In this document: positions 33,113 to 40,019 of the stretch, piece after piece | Layout of the letters: the number at the start of each line of letters is the position of its first letter | Position numbering within the stretch: the stretch's first letter is position 1 | Source of the DNA: a virus | Strand: one strand, 5' to 3' | DNA: 47,463 bases | IMG/VR virus record: IMGVR_UViG_3300010392_000264 | Span: 1-47,463 of that record | The notes under the pieces: generated by a model | The model's input: the letters and a program-made list of their open reading frames with translations, nothing else | What the model was told of the DNA's origin: nothing | The model's database searches: none | Made by a program: the position numbers and the translations under genes

Positions 33113-33258
33113 AGTTTTGCTGCTGCGTCGGCCAGTGTCCCGGCTGCGGCAACCCATACGAAGTCAAGCCGTTCCCATGGCCGATTCCTGATCTCCCGAT
33201 GCCCCCGTATGAATTTCAGACGCCGGACTGGCTGAAGGAAGGTGGAGACGATGGATGA
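33091..33258 (+). CDS. Small Cys/Pro-rich protein
   Basis: A 55-residue protein with CCCVGQCPGCGNPYE (about 10-24), five Cys in a compact cluster that may bind a metal, and a Pro-rich acidic tail. Overlaps the phosphoesterase end by 22 nt and the next gene by 8 nt. An earlier in-frame ATG at 33076 is possible but lies too close to its AAGGAAGG site. No family recognised. Confidence 0.5.
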   Translation: MEKNEPVKFCCCVGQCPGCGNPYEVKPFPWPIPDLPMPPYEFQTPDWLKEGGDDG

Positions 33259-33508
33259 AGTCTGCGCCGAAACCTACCTCCGCGTCCTCGGCGACAAGAT
33301 CGACCGGCTTATAGCGGCGGCGAAGGCCGGCGATGCGACGCCGCACGCGGCGCTGGTTCTGCAAGACCACTACGCGGACGTATGCCGCGCGATCTGCGAA
33401 GCGCACGAGCAGGCCAGCCGATCCGGCGGCACAGGCGAGGCGCGCATTGCGCCGGCAGGAAAAGCAAGCCCTGGCGCACGCGTCAATCGAGCAGCCGTGG
33501 CGCTTTGA
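33251..33508 (+). CDS. Small hypothetical protein
   Basis: An 85-residue protein with a helical core (AETYLRVLGDKIDRLIAAAK, VCRAICEAHEQASR) and a low-complexity basic C-terminus. No family recognised. ATG 33251 follows GGAAGGTGGAG at good distance. The last 25 residues have unusual composition and may be non-conserved. Confidence 0.5.
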   Translation: MDEVCAETYLRVLGDKIDRLIAAAKAGDATPHAALVLQDHYADVCRAICEAHEQASRSGGTGEARIAPAGKASPGARVNRAAVAL

Positions 33509-33569
33509 GCCATGGCGTTGATCCGGCCCGGCGGTTCCGGGAATACGACCAGACAGAAGGAAACAGATC

Positions 33570-33872
33570 ATGGTCGCAGTTTTGAGCGAACAGGACACTC
33601 TTGCGAAGATCGAGACGAAGACGGCCCCGCGCGTCACCCCTCAGATGATCGAGGACAAGTTGGCGGCGTCGAAGGTCGATTACGTCGTGTCGGGAACGAT
33701 GACGCTCTGCATCATCACGTTGCCGAACGGCTACAATCTCGTTGGCGAGTCCGCCTGCGTCGATCCGGCGAACTTCGACGAAGAGATCGGCCGCGCCATC
33801 GCCTACCGGAATGCGTCGGCGAAATTGTGGCCGCTTGAAGGCTACGCCCTCGCCGAGCGCATGCGCGGCTGA
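33570..33872 (+). CDS. N4 gp49 / Sf6 gene 66 family protein
   Basis: A 100-residue protein with the family pattern: TMTLCIITLPNGYNLVGESA (about 43-62), then CVDPANFDEEIGRAIAYRNA, and LWPLEGYALAERM at the end. This family is widespread in phages; its function is not established. RBS AAGGAAA is about 8 nt upstream. Confidence 0.85.
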   Translation: MVAVLSEQDTLAKIETKTAPRVTPQMIEDKLAASKVDYVVSGTMTLCIITLPNGYNLVGESACVDPANFDEEIGRAIAYRNASAKLWPLEGYALAERMRG

Positions 33873-33896
33873 CACTCACACATATAGACAGCGACA

Positions 33897-33914
33897 GGGC
33901 GGCTTCGGCCGCCC
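33897..33914 (+). terminator. Strong UUCG-loop hairpin
   Basis: GGGCGGC (33897-33903) pairs perfectly with GCCGCCC (33908-33914) around a TTCG tetraloop, one of the most stable RNA hairpins. The tail is only TTCGCTTG, so termination would be partial. It lies in the 80-nt gap before the holin-like gene and could set the ratio or timing of lysis expression. Confidence 0.45.
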
Positions 33915-33952
33915 TTCGCTTGTGTGCATCAAACGAAAAGGAGCAGCACACA

Positions 33953-34150
33953 ATGGATAACTCGAAGCCCTTTTGGGCCAGCAAGACCCTGTGGGCCAAC
34001 ATCGTCGCGCTCGTCGCCGTGCTTACGGCTTCGTTTGGCTTCGATCTCGGCCTTGACGCCGAAACGCAGACGGCTGTCGTCGCGGCGATCATGACCGTCG
34101 TCAACATCGTCATGCGCCTCGTCACCAAGGGGCCGGTGACGCTCAAGTGA
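33953..34150 (+). CDS. Holin-like membrane protein
   Basis: A 65-residue protein: a short basic and Trp-containing N-terminus (SKPFWASKTLWAN), a first membrane segment (IVALVAVLTASFGFDLGL), a short acidic turn, a second segment (TAVVAAIMTVVNIVMRL) and a basic tail. This is the layout of small phage holins of the WASKTxW type. SD AAAGGAG lies about 11 nt upstream. It directly precedes the spanin-like pair (overlap GTGA at 34147). Confidence 0.75.
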   Translation: MDNSKPFWASKTLWANIVALVAVLTASFGFDLGLDAETQTAVVAAIMTVVNIVMRLVTKGPVTLK

Positions 34151-34389
34151 TCCTCAACCTCCTTGGCGTCGTCCGCGTCCTGGCGGCCATGGGGGCGGCC
34201 GTGGCGGGCTATCTCCGCGACCGTGGCTTGATGGACGCGGGCGAGGCCAAGGCCGCCCTGAGGGGATTCCAGGATGCCCAGGACGCCATCACCCGCGCTC
34301 AAGAGATTCGTCGGCTTGTCCGCGATCTTCCTGGCGACGTTCGCGACGACCTCCTGCGAAAGCCCGAGGACCGTCGCCCCCGCGAATAG
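34147..34389 (+). CDS. Inner-membrane spanin (Rz-like), putative
   Basis: An 80-residue protein with an N-terminal membrane anchor (LNLLGVVRVLAAMGAAVAGY) followed by a charged, helical periplasmic part (AKAALRGFQDAQDAITRAQE). This is the topology of an i-spanin. A lipoprotein gene is embedded in and extends past its 3' end in another frame, the classic Rz/Rz1 layout. It starts with GTG overlapping the holin stop. Shorter than lambda Rz but in the range of small i-spanins. Confidence 0.7.
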   Translation: MILNLLGVVRVLAAMGAAVAGYLRDRGLMDAGEAKAALRGFQDAQDAITRAQEIRRLVRDLPGDVRDDLLRKPEDRRPRE

Positions 34390-34510
34390 CGCCTGCGGGA
34401 TCTTCGCGCCGATCTACCTCGACGAGCCGTCCATCGCCGGCATGACGCCGCGCGACAAGGGCCAGATCGCCGAGCACAACGCTGTCTACGAAAAGGAATG
34501 CAGCAGATGA
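34274..34510 (+). CDS. Outer-membrane lipoprotein spanin (Rz1-like), putative
   Basis: A 78-residue lipoprotein. The signal (FVGLSAIFLATFATTSC) ends in a lipobox with Cys28 as the lipidated residue. The mature part has CGIFAPIYLDEPSI and KGQIAEHNAVYEKEC, typical of Rz1-like o-spanins in proteobacterial phages. It overlaps the Rz-like gene by 116 nt in a different frame. The pair would fuse inner and outer membranes at the last step of lysis, showing a Gram-negative host. Confidence 0.75.
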   Translation: MPRTPSPALKRFVGLSAIFLATFATTSCESPRTVAPANSACGIFAPIYLDEPSIAGMTPRDKGQIAEHNAVYEKECSR

Positions 34511-34821
34511 AGAAGATTATCGCACTGGCAGGCGCTCTGGCGCTGATGGCCGGTTCCGCCATCGTGCTCGGCGGCACGGTCGCCCAGGCCCAGGCCCAGA
34601 TGCCATGCGCGCCGTACAAGGAAGTCGTGGACGGCCTCAAGCGCAATCACGACGAACTGCCGGCCGGGCTTGGCGATGCGGGCGACGGCATGGCGCTGTT
34701 GCTGTTCAGGACGCCGAGCGGTTCGACGTGGACGCTGGTGATCGTGCGCCCGGATGGCGTCGCCTGCATGGTCGCGGACGGGCAGTCGTGGTCTGATATC
34801 GTGGTGGGCGATCCGGCTTAG
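34507..34821 (+). CDS. Secreted periplasmic-type protein
   Basis: A 104-residue protein with a Sec signal peptide (KKIIALAGALALMAGSAIVL, then AQA-type cleavage near 27-32). The mature domain opens PCAPYKEVVDGLKRNHDELP and ends TWTLVIVRPDGVACMVADGQ, with two Cys that could pair. It resembles small exported proteins found in alphaproteobacteria; function unknown. Start overlaps the o-spanin stop (ATGA). Its 3' end meets the leftward operon tail to tail (4-nt overlap) with no terminator visible. Confidence 0.65.
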   Translation: MKKIIALAGALALMAGSAIVLGGTVAQAQAQMPCAPYKEVVDGLKRNHDELPAGLGDAGDGMALLLFRTPSGSTWTLVIVRPDGVACMVADGQSWSDIVVGDPA

Positions 34822-35135
34822 CGCTGTAGTTCTGGCGATGCCTTAACGATGTCGTCGGCGCGACGCTTCAGAATGACGGCCGCGCGCGCCATCGCAGCTC
34901 GCGCGATTGTATTGCCGTGAACGGGGGCGGGTTCGCCGTCGAATGTAACGTTAATAATATGTGTTGGGTTGCAGTACCAACGCACTCCCACACGATGACC
35001 TTCATAATGGAAGGTGGCGCTGCTGCTTAGGTGCGGATTAAACTGGTAGTCATTACCAAGCGTCCCACGCTCAATGATACGAACAAGGGCATCCGTCGTT
35101 TCGTCGCGCGCGGCATCGAACATCCAACCGAACAT
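34818..35135 (-). CDS. Hypothetical protein, last of the leftward operon
   Basis: A 105-residue protein with a beta-rich middle (ATFHYEGHRVGVRWYCNPTH, INVTFDGEPAPVHGN) and a helical basic end. No family recognised. A strong ribosome site (GGAGGGAGGA) precedes its ATG. It converges on the secreted-protein gene with overlapping stops. Confidence 0.65.
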   Translation of the reverse strand: MFGWMFDAARDETTDALVRIIERGTLGNDYQFNPHLSSSATFHYEGHRVGVRWYCNPTHIINVTFDGEPAPVHGNTIARAAMARAAVILKRRADDIVKASPELQR

Positions 35136-35169
35136 ATGCTATCCTCCCTCCATGATCCCAGAACGCCGC

Positions 35170-35505
35170 CTAATCGCGCAGTTCGCCGTGGCCGCCGTCA
35201 TCGCCGCCGGTCTCCTGATCGCCCGCTGGCTCGGGTGGGTTGAGTAGCCGCATAGACGCGCGCATTGCTTCCCTTGCGGCTTCGGTGGGGGCCGGCGGAT
35301 TGTCCAATATCTCCTGCACACGACGCGCTTCTGCACGCGTTAAAGTTCCGGCAGCCTCCAACCCCGCCCGCAGCCCGGCCTCGTAGATCGCGGGGGCGAT
35401 GGCTTCGAGGGCGCGCCGCAACGCATCGTCGTCAACGAAAGCGTCGATGCGCTTGTATGCCTTCCGCGCTTTCGTGAACCACTCGTCCTTGATCTCAGGC
35501 GTCAT
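35170..35505 (-). CDS. Small helical protein related to the EQKxEW/LEEAA family
   Basis: A 111-residue protein beginning TPEIKDEWFTKARKAY, with LEAIAPAIYEAGLRAGLEAA and a Pro/Glu-rich tail. The start and central helix resemble the two rightward small genes at 4078 and 4996, so the family occurs on both strands. ATG 35505 is chosen because the upstream in-frame extension reads through the neighbouring gene. It overlaps that gene by 11 nt. Confidence 0.6.
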   Translation of the reverse strand: MTPEIKDEWFTKARKAYKRIDAFVDDDALRRALEAIAPAIYEAGLRAGLEAAGTLTRAEARRVQEILDNPPAPTEAAREAMRASMRLLNPPEPAGDQETGGDDGGHGELRD

Positions 35506-36046
35506 TGTCCGTCTCCCCTTCGCCCACCGCCGGCGCGGGGTGCGCGGCGAGGGCGGCGCGGATTTCCCAAAGCACGCCCATAGGACAACCGCCGCATTTT
35601 GCGTGCCGGCGCTCTGCTGTGTCGTAATACGCTCGAAAAGCCACGCATCCTTCGCCGCCACCCCCGCACTGCACCATGGCGTTCGCGATTTCCGATTCCG
35701 CCGCGCTCCGCAGCGCCGCCTCGCGCGCCAGTGCGGCGTCGCGTTCGGCGGTAAGCCTCTCGACCTCCGCGCGCAGGCGGGCGATCTCGGCCTTCTGCGC
35801 GTTCATGACCTCGGCGTCGGTGATTTCGGCGTTTCCACCACCATACGCCACTCGGTTGACGTGCATCGTTGCGCCATCTTTGTCAGCGGTTTTAGCTCGC
35901 CTCGCCTCTTCTTGGCTTGGGAACATGCGCATCTCTGGCGGGAAACGCCCTCGATCAAAAGATTTCGACACGCCGCCAGTCCGCGCGATTAATTCAGCGG
36001 AGGTGATTGTCTTATTTGTCGGGTTATTATCCTGTTCGTCGCTCAT
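35495..36046 (-). CDS. Coiled-coil protein with four-cysteine cluster, copy A
   Basis: A 183-residue protein. The N-terminal 80 residues are polar; then a coiled coil (QKAEIARLRAEVERLTAERD), then a C-terminal cluster QCGGGGEGCVAFRAYYDTAE followed by RRHAKCGGCPMG. Four Cys and one His are spaced as in a zinc-binding domain. The gene at 36955 has the same coiled coil and cluster. Function unknown. ATG 36046 follows GGAGGATGG; earlier ATGs lie in that ribosome site or the previous gene. Confidence 0.65.
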   Translation of the reverse strand: MSDEQDNNPTNKTITSAELIARTGGVSKSFDRGRFPPEMRMFPSQEEARRAKTADKDGATMHVNRVAYGGGNAEITDAEVMNAQKAEIARLRAEVERLTAERDAALAREAALRSAAESEIANAMVQCGGGGEGCVAFRAYYDTAERRHAKCGGCPMGVLWEIRAALAAHPAPAVGEGETDNDA

Positions 36047-36074
36047 CCATCCATCCTCCATCCGGCCGCGCCGG

Positions 36075-36161
36075 TCAATCCAGTCCAAGTGCCTGCGCCG
36101 CCAGCCACACGACGACCAGCAGTCCGCAGCCGCCGATTAACAGCGCGTCGCCGAGCCTCAT
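36075..36161 (-). CDS. Very small membrane protein (28 residues)
   Basis: A 28-residue reading made almost entirely of one membrane helix (ALLIGGCGLLVVVWLAAQAL). The start overlaps the previous stop (ATGA, 36158-36161). It fills the gap between two coupled genes. Coupling and hydrophobicity are the only support. Confidence 0.45.
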   Translation of the reverse strand: MRLGDALLIGGCGLLVVVWLAAQALGLD

Positions 36162-36283
36162 CGCACGAATCCCGACAGCCGCATGATGACCGCCTCGTCG
36201 GCGCTGACGCCCATGTGGGACATGCCGTAGCCGGCCGCGATCACGATGGCCAGTACGGCGACGATGCGCAGGAAGGCGCTCAT
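36158..36283 (-). CDS. Very small membrane protein (41 residues)
   Basis: A 41-residue protein with one N-terminal membrane helix (FLRIVAVLAIVIAAGYGMSH) and a short soluble tail. It overlaps the upstream gene stop (ATGA at 36280-36283) and the downstream start. Such tiny membrane proteins in early phage operons often act on host envelope or defence proteins; that is inference. Confidence 0.5.
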   Translation of the reverse strand: MSAFLRIVAVLAIVIAAGYGMSHMGVSADEAVIMRLSGFVR

Positions 36284-36714
36284 TCCGGCGCGCCTTCGGG
36301 GCGGGCGGCGAGGGCGTGAGGCCAGTCTTCTCCGAACGCCGATGTCAAGGCGCTATAGATGACAGAGCCTACGTCGCCGTCATGCGTTTCCGTCGCGGCG
36401 TCCCAAGAAACGCTCTCGGAAGGAACCCCTAGGGTCTTGACCAGAAGTTCGATGGTGTATGTGACCCCACTGTCGAACACCGACATAAGCGGGCTCTCAT
36501 AGTCTGGAACCGGCCCCTGCGAATGTTCCCAAGGCGTCAAGTCAAGCACCGCATCCCGCAGCCGCTCGACCTCCGCCGCCAGCTTGGCGTTCTCGGCCTC
36601 CAGCGCGGCGATGCGGGCGGCGGCTTCACGGCAGGTTTCCGCAGACGGTCGCGGCAGCGTCCCGTTCGCGCCAAGCAGCAGTCGTTGCTTTATCTCGTGA
36701 GGCTCAGACTTCAT
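36280..36714 (-). CDS. Hypothetical protein with coiled coil
   Basis: A 144-residue protein. The first third includes a coiled coil (AARIAALEAENAKLAAEVER), the rest a globular acidic part (SVFDSGVTYTIELLVKTLGV; FGEDWPHALAARPEGAPE). No family recognised. ATG 36714 is chosen for the site GGAGGATGAGAGG just upstream. Coupled to the next gene by ATGA. Confidence 0.6.
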   Translation of the reverse strand: MKSEPHEIKQRLLLGANGTLPRPSAETCREAAARIAALEAENAKLAAEVERLRDAVLDLTPWEHSQGPVPDYESPLMSVFDSGVTYTIELLVKTLGVPSESVSWDAATETHDGDVGSVIYSALTSAFGEDWPHALAARPEGAPE

Positions 36715-36761
36715 CCTCTCATCCTCCTTCGGCGCTATGGCTAGGCACATTGGCGTGTTCA

Positions 36762-36962
36762 TCACCCTACCCCTTCCGTCGCATCCCACGCCTCGCCGAT
36801 GTCGGGCTCCGGCGTCCACAGCGGGCCGGCGATTTGGGCAAGCCAGCCCTTACCGATCCACCAGCGGGCTTCCTTGACTGCGGCGGCCTGATCGGCGACC
36901 GGCTTAGTCAAATCGATCTCGCCCGCCTCGTAGACCACCACGACCCACCGCCCCTCACTCAT
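36762..36962 (-). CDS. Small Trp-rich protein
   Basis: A 66-residue protein with a beta start (GRWVVVVYEAGEIDLTKPVA) and ARWWIGKGWLAQIAGPLWTP, unusually rich in Trp (six). Likely a compact soluble domain. No family recognised. The start overlaps the upstream gene end by 8 nt. Confidence 0.55.
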   Translation of the reverse strand: MSEGRWVVVVYEAGEIDLTKPVADQAAAVKEARWWIGKGWLAQIAGPLWTPEPDIGEAWDATEGVG

Positions 36963-37353
36963 CGTCGCCTCCGGCCGGCTTCGGCGCGCTGGCGGCTAGG
37001 GCTGCAATGGACTCGCTTAGAACCGCCATGGGGCATGTGCCGCATTTCTGGTGGCGGCGAGCCGTCGTGGCATAGTATGGGCGGAACGCCGCGCAACCCT
37101 CACCGTCACCGCCGCATGTCGCCCTTGCGTATGCTGCGTCAGTGTTGATAGCCTCTCGCAGCCGCGCGACCTCTTGGCGAAGGGCGACGGCGGCGTTGTG
37201 TTCGCGCGTCCCGTCTTCTTCGATGGCGTCTAGCTGCCCCCGCAGCCGTGTGGTCTCCGCCGCAAGTTCGGCGATGCGCTTGCGGGCGTCCGCCTTGGCG
37301 TCGGCCGCGCCCGCCATGTAGGCGACCGTGGCAATGTCTCCGTCGTCGGTCAT
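36955..37353 (-). CDS. Coiled-coil protein with four-cysteine cluster, copy B
   Basis: A 132-residue paralogue of the gene at 35495: coiled coil (RKRIAELAAETTRLRGQLDA) followed by TCGGDGEGCAAFRPYYATTA and RRHQKCGTCPMAV. The Cys4-His cluster is nearly identical to copy A while the N-terminal part differs. A zinc-binding protein dimerising by its coiled coil is likely. ATG 37353 follows GAGGG; the upstream extension reads into the neighbouring gene. Confidence 0.65.
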   Translation of the reverse strand: MTDDGDIATVAYMAGAADAKADARKRIAELAAETTRLRGQLDAIEEDGTREHNAAVALRQEVARLREAINTDAAYARATCGGDGEGCAAFRPYYATTARRHQKCGTCPMAVLSESIAALAASAPKPAGGDDE

Positions 37354-37613
37354 GTCTTGGCCCTCACTGCGAAAGGTCCTACCCCGCGCTTTCGGGCGTC
37401 GCGGACTAGCGATGCAAGCCAGTCCGGTTTCTCGACATGCCCGCCGTCCGTCGCGCCCGTCCACCATCCATGGACATAAGAGATCGAACGGTTACCGCCT
37501 GGCCCAGGCTGAGGTGCATTGTGCAAGCCGTCCCTATAGCCCTCAAAAAGGTCGTCTTCGTTCAGGCGATCAAGGTCCGTCGCGTCGGTTATCGGAAAAC
37601 TCAAAGACCCCAT
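37350..37613 (-). CDS. Small protein, weakly RMF-like
   Basis: An 87-residue protein with DLFEGYRDGLHNAP, then SISYVHGWWTGATDGG and a basic tail. The GYxxG ... HGWWxG arrangement is reminiscent of ribosome-modulation-factor-like small proteins seen in phages, a tentative link. ATG 37613 is preferred because GGGAGG is 9 nt upstream; GTG 37622 is too close to it. Confidence 0.5.
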   Translation of the reverse strand: MGSLSFPITDATDLDRLNEDDLFEGYRDGLHNAPQPGPGGNRSISYVHGWWTGATDGGHVEKPDWLASLVRDARKRGVGPFAVRAKT

Positions 37614-37618
37614 CCCCG

Positions 37619-38170
37619 TCACCCTCCCTTCGCGCCGCTGGACCCGACCGGCCGAACCATGGGGCGGCGGGCTTCGACGGCCTGCCGCTCAGCGAGCCAT
37701 TCAGCGTCGCGGCGCTCGTATTCGGCGAAGGCAGCCCCTTGGTCGGCGTAGACATGCACGCTGCCGCTGCCCCCTGTGACGCGCCAGCCTGAGACCGGCT
37801 TAAGGTCGGTTTCGTGCCCCATCCACGTAGCGCGGAAGACGGGAGCCCGGTCCCACGGCGTCAACTCTGCGGTCTCCGGCTCGGGCGGCGCGACGTTGCG
37901 GATGCGGTTGGTCGGAACGGCCGGGTACCCCTCCGCCCACCAGAACGCGCGGCCTTCGTCAAAAACGAGTCCTATGATCTCGCCGCCCATGGTCGTGTCG
38001 GCCACGCAAACGACGCGCGCTGTTCTCGGCCCGAGCCCGGCCACCGTCTCGCCGAGCACCCGCACCGGCCGCCCGTCCTCGGTCTCCAGCGGCTTGCTCC
38101 AATCGATAGGCGCGCGCTCATCGCCGCCCGTCTCTGCCGGCGTCGCCGGCCACTCTGCGTCACAGCCCAT
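37619..38170 (-). CDS. Hypothetical accessory protein
   Basis: A 183-residue protein with three beta-rich segments (GRPVRVLGETVAGLGPRTAR, VVCVADTTMGGEIIGLVFDE, GRAFWWAEGYPAVPTNRIRN) and a helical acidic/basic C-terminus (FAEYERRDAEWLAERQAVEA). The first half resembles phage proteins that carry a WSKPLETEDGRPVRV-type block, function unknown. Strong SD AGGAGGAAG. It overlaps the upstream gene end by 11 nt. Confidence 0.65.
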   Translation of the reverse strand: MGCDAEWPATPAETGGDERAPIDWSKPLETEDGRPVRVLGETVAGLGPRTARVVCVADTTMGGEIIGLVFDEGRAFWWAEGYPAVPTNRIRNVAPPEPETAELTPWDRAPVFRATWMGHETDLKPVSGWRVTGGSGSVHVYADQGAAFAEYERRDAEWLAERQAVEARRPMVRPVGSSGAKGG

Positions 38171-38366
38171 TGTGGTCTTCCTCCTGGTTGGCGTCTGCGC
38201 TGGCCTTGTATTCAGAAACGGCCGCCGCGATGGCGCACGCGATCCGTCGATAGGCTTCGGCTTCTTCCGGCATGCCGCATTGTTTGCAGAGCGTCGTTTC
38301 GTCGATCATGAATCGATGGGCGTCGCGCATAGTCTGGAGAACTGCGGCTTGGTCGATCTCAGTCAT
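38160..38366 (-). CDS. Small hypothetical protein
   Basis: A 68-residue helical protein (VLQTMRDAHRFMIDETTLCK, EEAEAYRRIACAIAAAVSEY) with a CKQC pair. No family recognised. It overlaps both neighbours by 8-11 nt, so translation is coupled. Confidence 0.55.
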   Translation of the reverse strand: MTEIDQAAVLQTMRDAHRFMIDETTLCKQCGMPEEAEAYRRIACAIAAAVSEYKASADANQEEDHNGL

Positions 38367-38586
38367 CGGTCGGCTCCTTGCTCAGACGGCGGGCGCGCAG
38401 GGCCATGAAGGCGTCGGCGCAGTATCCAGCCAAGTCGGTCCAATCATCAGCAGCGCGACATACAAGTTCTGGGTTTGCGCAGATCCCCGTCAACGCCGCC
38501 AGCGCCGCCTTGTCCCATAGCGCCTGCGTGTCGTCTGGCTTGCGCTCAAGCGGATGCGCGCGCGGGACCGGCAGCGGGGCGATCAT
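38359..38586 (-). CDS. Small hypothetical protein
   Basis: A 75-residue helical protein (TQALWDKAALAALTGICANP, then LVCRAADDWTDLAGYCADAF). The pattern of Ala-rich helices with ADDWTDLA-like motifs is common in small phage proteins of unknown role. ATG 38586 overlaps the upstream stop (ATGA). Confidence 0.6.
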   Translation of the reverse strand: MIAPLPVPRAHPLERKPDDTQALWDKAALAALTGICANPELVCRAADDWTDLAGYCADAFMALRARRLSKEPTDD

Positions 38587-38897
38587 CGGTCGCCCTCCGC
38601 TTTGGCGAGGGCATCGCAAACAGCGATCCACCAATCCGGGCGCTCGTCGTCCTCGAACGGGACATGGGCGTCGTATGCCTGCCATAGCGCCTCGTACATC
38701 GTCGGGCACGCGGCGATCAGGCGGGCGTTGGCGGCACACTCTTCAGGCGATGCCGTTATATTGCCGCTCGCCGTGAATTCTACGCCTATATATTCCTTTT
38801 GCCACACAAGGCAGACCTCTGATCCAGACGCCTGAACATCTGCTCCGTGCTCCGGGTCCACGTTCCACGGCCCCGGCGTCCACTTCCTCTCAGTCAT
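38583..38897 (-). CDS. WTPGPW-family protein, copy A
   Basis: A 104-residue protein beginning TERKWTPGPWNVDPEH and containing AANARLIAACPTMYEALWQA. The gene at 40189 begins TERNWTPGPW and contains EANARLIVAAPEMYEALKNL, so the two are paralogues. The family is frequent in phages and prophages, function unknown to me. ATG 38897 is supported by GGAGG at 9-nt spacing (38907-38911) and overlaps the upstream stop by 1 nt. Confidence 0.75.
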   Translation of the reverse strand: MTERKWTPGPWNVDPEHGADVQASGSEVCLVWQKEYIGVEFTASGNITASPEECAANARLIAACPTMYEALWQAYDAHVPFEDDERPDWWIAVCDALAKAEGDR

Positions 38898-39115
38898 TAG
38901 ATACATCCTCCAATGTGAAGCGCCACGCCCACGGCCGCAGCGGCGAACGCGATCACGACGGCCCCGGCCGCCAGGCGCTCAAGTTGCACGGTGTAGCGGT
39001 CTGACCAGTCGCCCTCGGGCGCGCCGATCATCCATGCCGCCATGTCGTCAAGAAGCCGCGCGCGGGCCTTGCGGTGCGTCAGCCAGCGGGGCGGGGTGAT
39101 GGCGTGGCGGGTCAT
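38897..39115 (-). CDS. Small C-terminal-anchored membrane protein
   Basis: A 72-residue protein with a basic soluble N-terminal part (PPRWLTHRKARARLLDDMAA) and one C-terminal membrane helix (AGAVVIAFAAAAVGVALHIG). Probably a tail-anchored inner-membrane protein with its basic part in the cytoplasm. ATG 39115 overlaps the upstream stop (ATGA). Confidence 0.6.
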   Translation of the reverse strand: MTRHAITPPRWLTHRKARARLLDDMAAWMIGAPEGDWSDRYTVQLERLAAGAVVIAFAAAAVGVALHIGGCI

Positions 39116-39636
39116 GACCAGTCCCCGGTATGAAAGTCTTTGCAATAGCAAGGCCAGTCATCCGGCTTGTCGCACGTCCCGTCCGCTTTCATGACGCGCT
39201 TGCCCATCTCGCAAAGCCGCCTGTCGGGCTCGTCCAAAAACCGGACGACCCGCGTGTGACGCATGGACTTGCGGAAGCGGAACCTTTCGTCCGGCGCTTG
39301 CTGGCCGCCAGCCTCATAACTCCAACGGCCGAAGACGTTTCCTTCGTCGATGACGCAGGAAAATGTATTGTCGTGCGATCCGGTTATGGTCGCCGGAACG
39401 GCCACGCTCTCAATCTGAATGTCTGGATCACCGCCCCAACTATATGGGCCTTCTTTTGGGCGTGGCGTCGGGACCAAAACACGACGGCCAGGGCGCAACG
39501 CATCTGCCAACTTCTTGCACCGAAACGTCACGGACCTTGCGACGTCCCCGAGAAGCCGTGTCCGCTCACGGAAGGTCTCGCGCAGATCGCAGCCTTCACG
39601 AAGTGGGCAGCCGTGGCATGGGTTAATGCGGGTCAC
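39112..39636 (-). CDS. Cysteine-rich hypothetical protein
   Basis: A 174-residue protein with an N-terminal CHGCPLREGC cluster (about 7-16), a further Cys in FRCKKL, a beta-rich middle, and a C-terminal cluster CEMGKRVMKADGTC ... CYC. Two metal sites are possible. No family recognised. It starts with GTG overlapping the upstream stop (GTGA) after GGGGAGG, a start the Cys cluster supports. Confidence 0.6.
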   Translation of the reverse strand: MTRINPCHGCPLREGCDLRETFRERTRLLGDVARSVTFRCKKLADALRPGRRVLVPTPRPKEGPYSWGGDPDIQIESVAVPATITGSHDNTFSCVIDEGNVFGRWSYEAGGQQAPDERFRFRKSMRHTRVVRFLDEPDRRLCEMGKRVMKADGTCDKPDDWPCYCKDFHTGDWS

Positions 39637-40019
39637 GCCCCACCTCCCCGCGCCTGCTTGGCGCGCGCGATGGCGGCTCGGGCGGCGGCGAGGTTGTCCC
39701 ACCCGCAGTTGGTCGACCACTGTCTAACATCGTTGTATGGCGAGTTTGCCGCGCAGTTTTCGATCTCGTCAGCGAGCGCCCCGAACGGCTCCAACGCCTC
39801 GACCAGCGCCGTCACCAGATCGTCGTCGGCGCGCGTGTTCCAGGCGGCGGCTGCACGCTTTCCCGCACTCGGCATGCCGTCAGGGCCATGGTATTTCTCC
39901 GGCCCGCATGCCATACAGACGCGGCACCTCACCTTATATCCATCGCGGACAGGCACCACGCGCGGGGATATGTCGTCTCCGCACAACCAACACGCCCGCA
40001 GCTTCGTCTCGTCGCTCAC
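39633..40019 (-). CDS. Lar-like zinc-ribbon protein
   Basis: A 128-residue protein. Residues about 6-55 have the Lar-like layout: RACWLCGDDIS, then YKVRCRVCMACGPEKY, then AWNTRADDD. In Lar (Rac prophage) such proteins alleviate host type I restriction; here the resemblance is by layout only. The C-terminal half is a helical region (VTALVEALEPFGALADEIEN). GTG 40019 follows AGGAGG and overlaps the upstream stop (GTGA). Confidence 0.6.
   Translation of the reverse strand: MSDETKLRACWLCGDDISPRVVPVRDGYKVRCRVCMACGPEKYHGPDGMPSAGKRAAAAWNTRADDDLVTALVEALEPFGALADEIENCAANSPYNDVRQWSTNCGWDNLAAARAAIARAKQARGGGA

Noticed and set aside
35152-35247. 31-residue hydrophobic forward frame (possible tiny membrane protein)
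   Set aside because: No ribosome site on the forward strand (the purine-rich site there serves the reverse gene at 35135) and it runs antisense to a coupled leftward gene.
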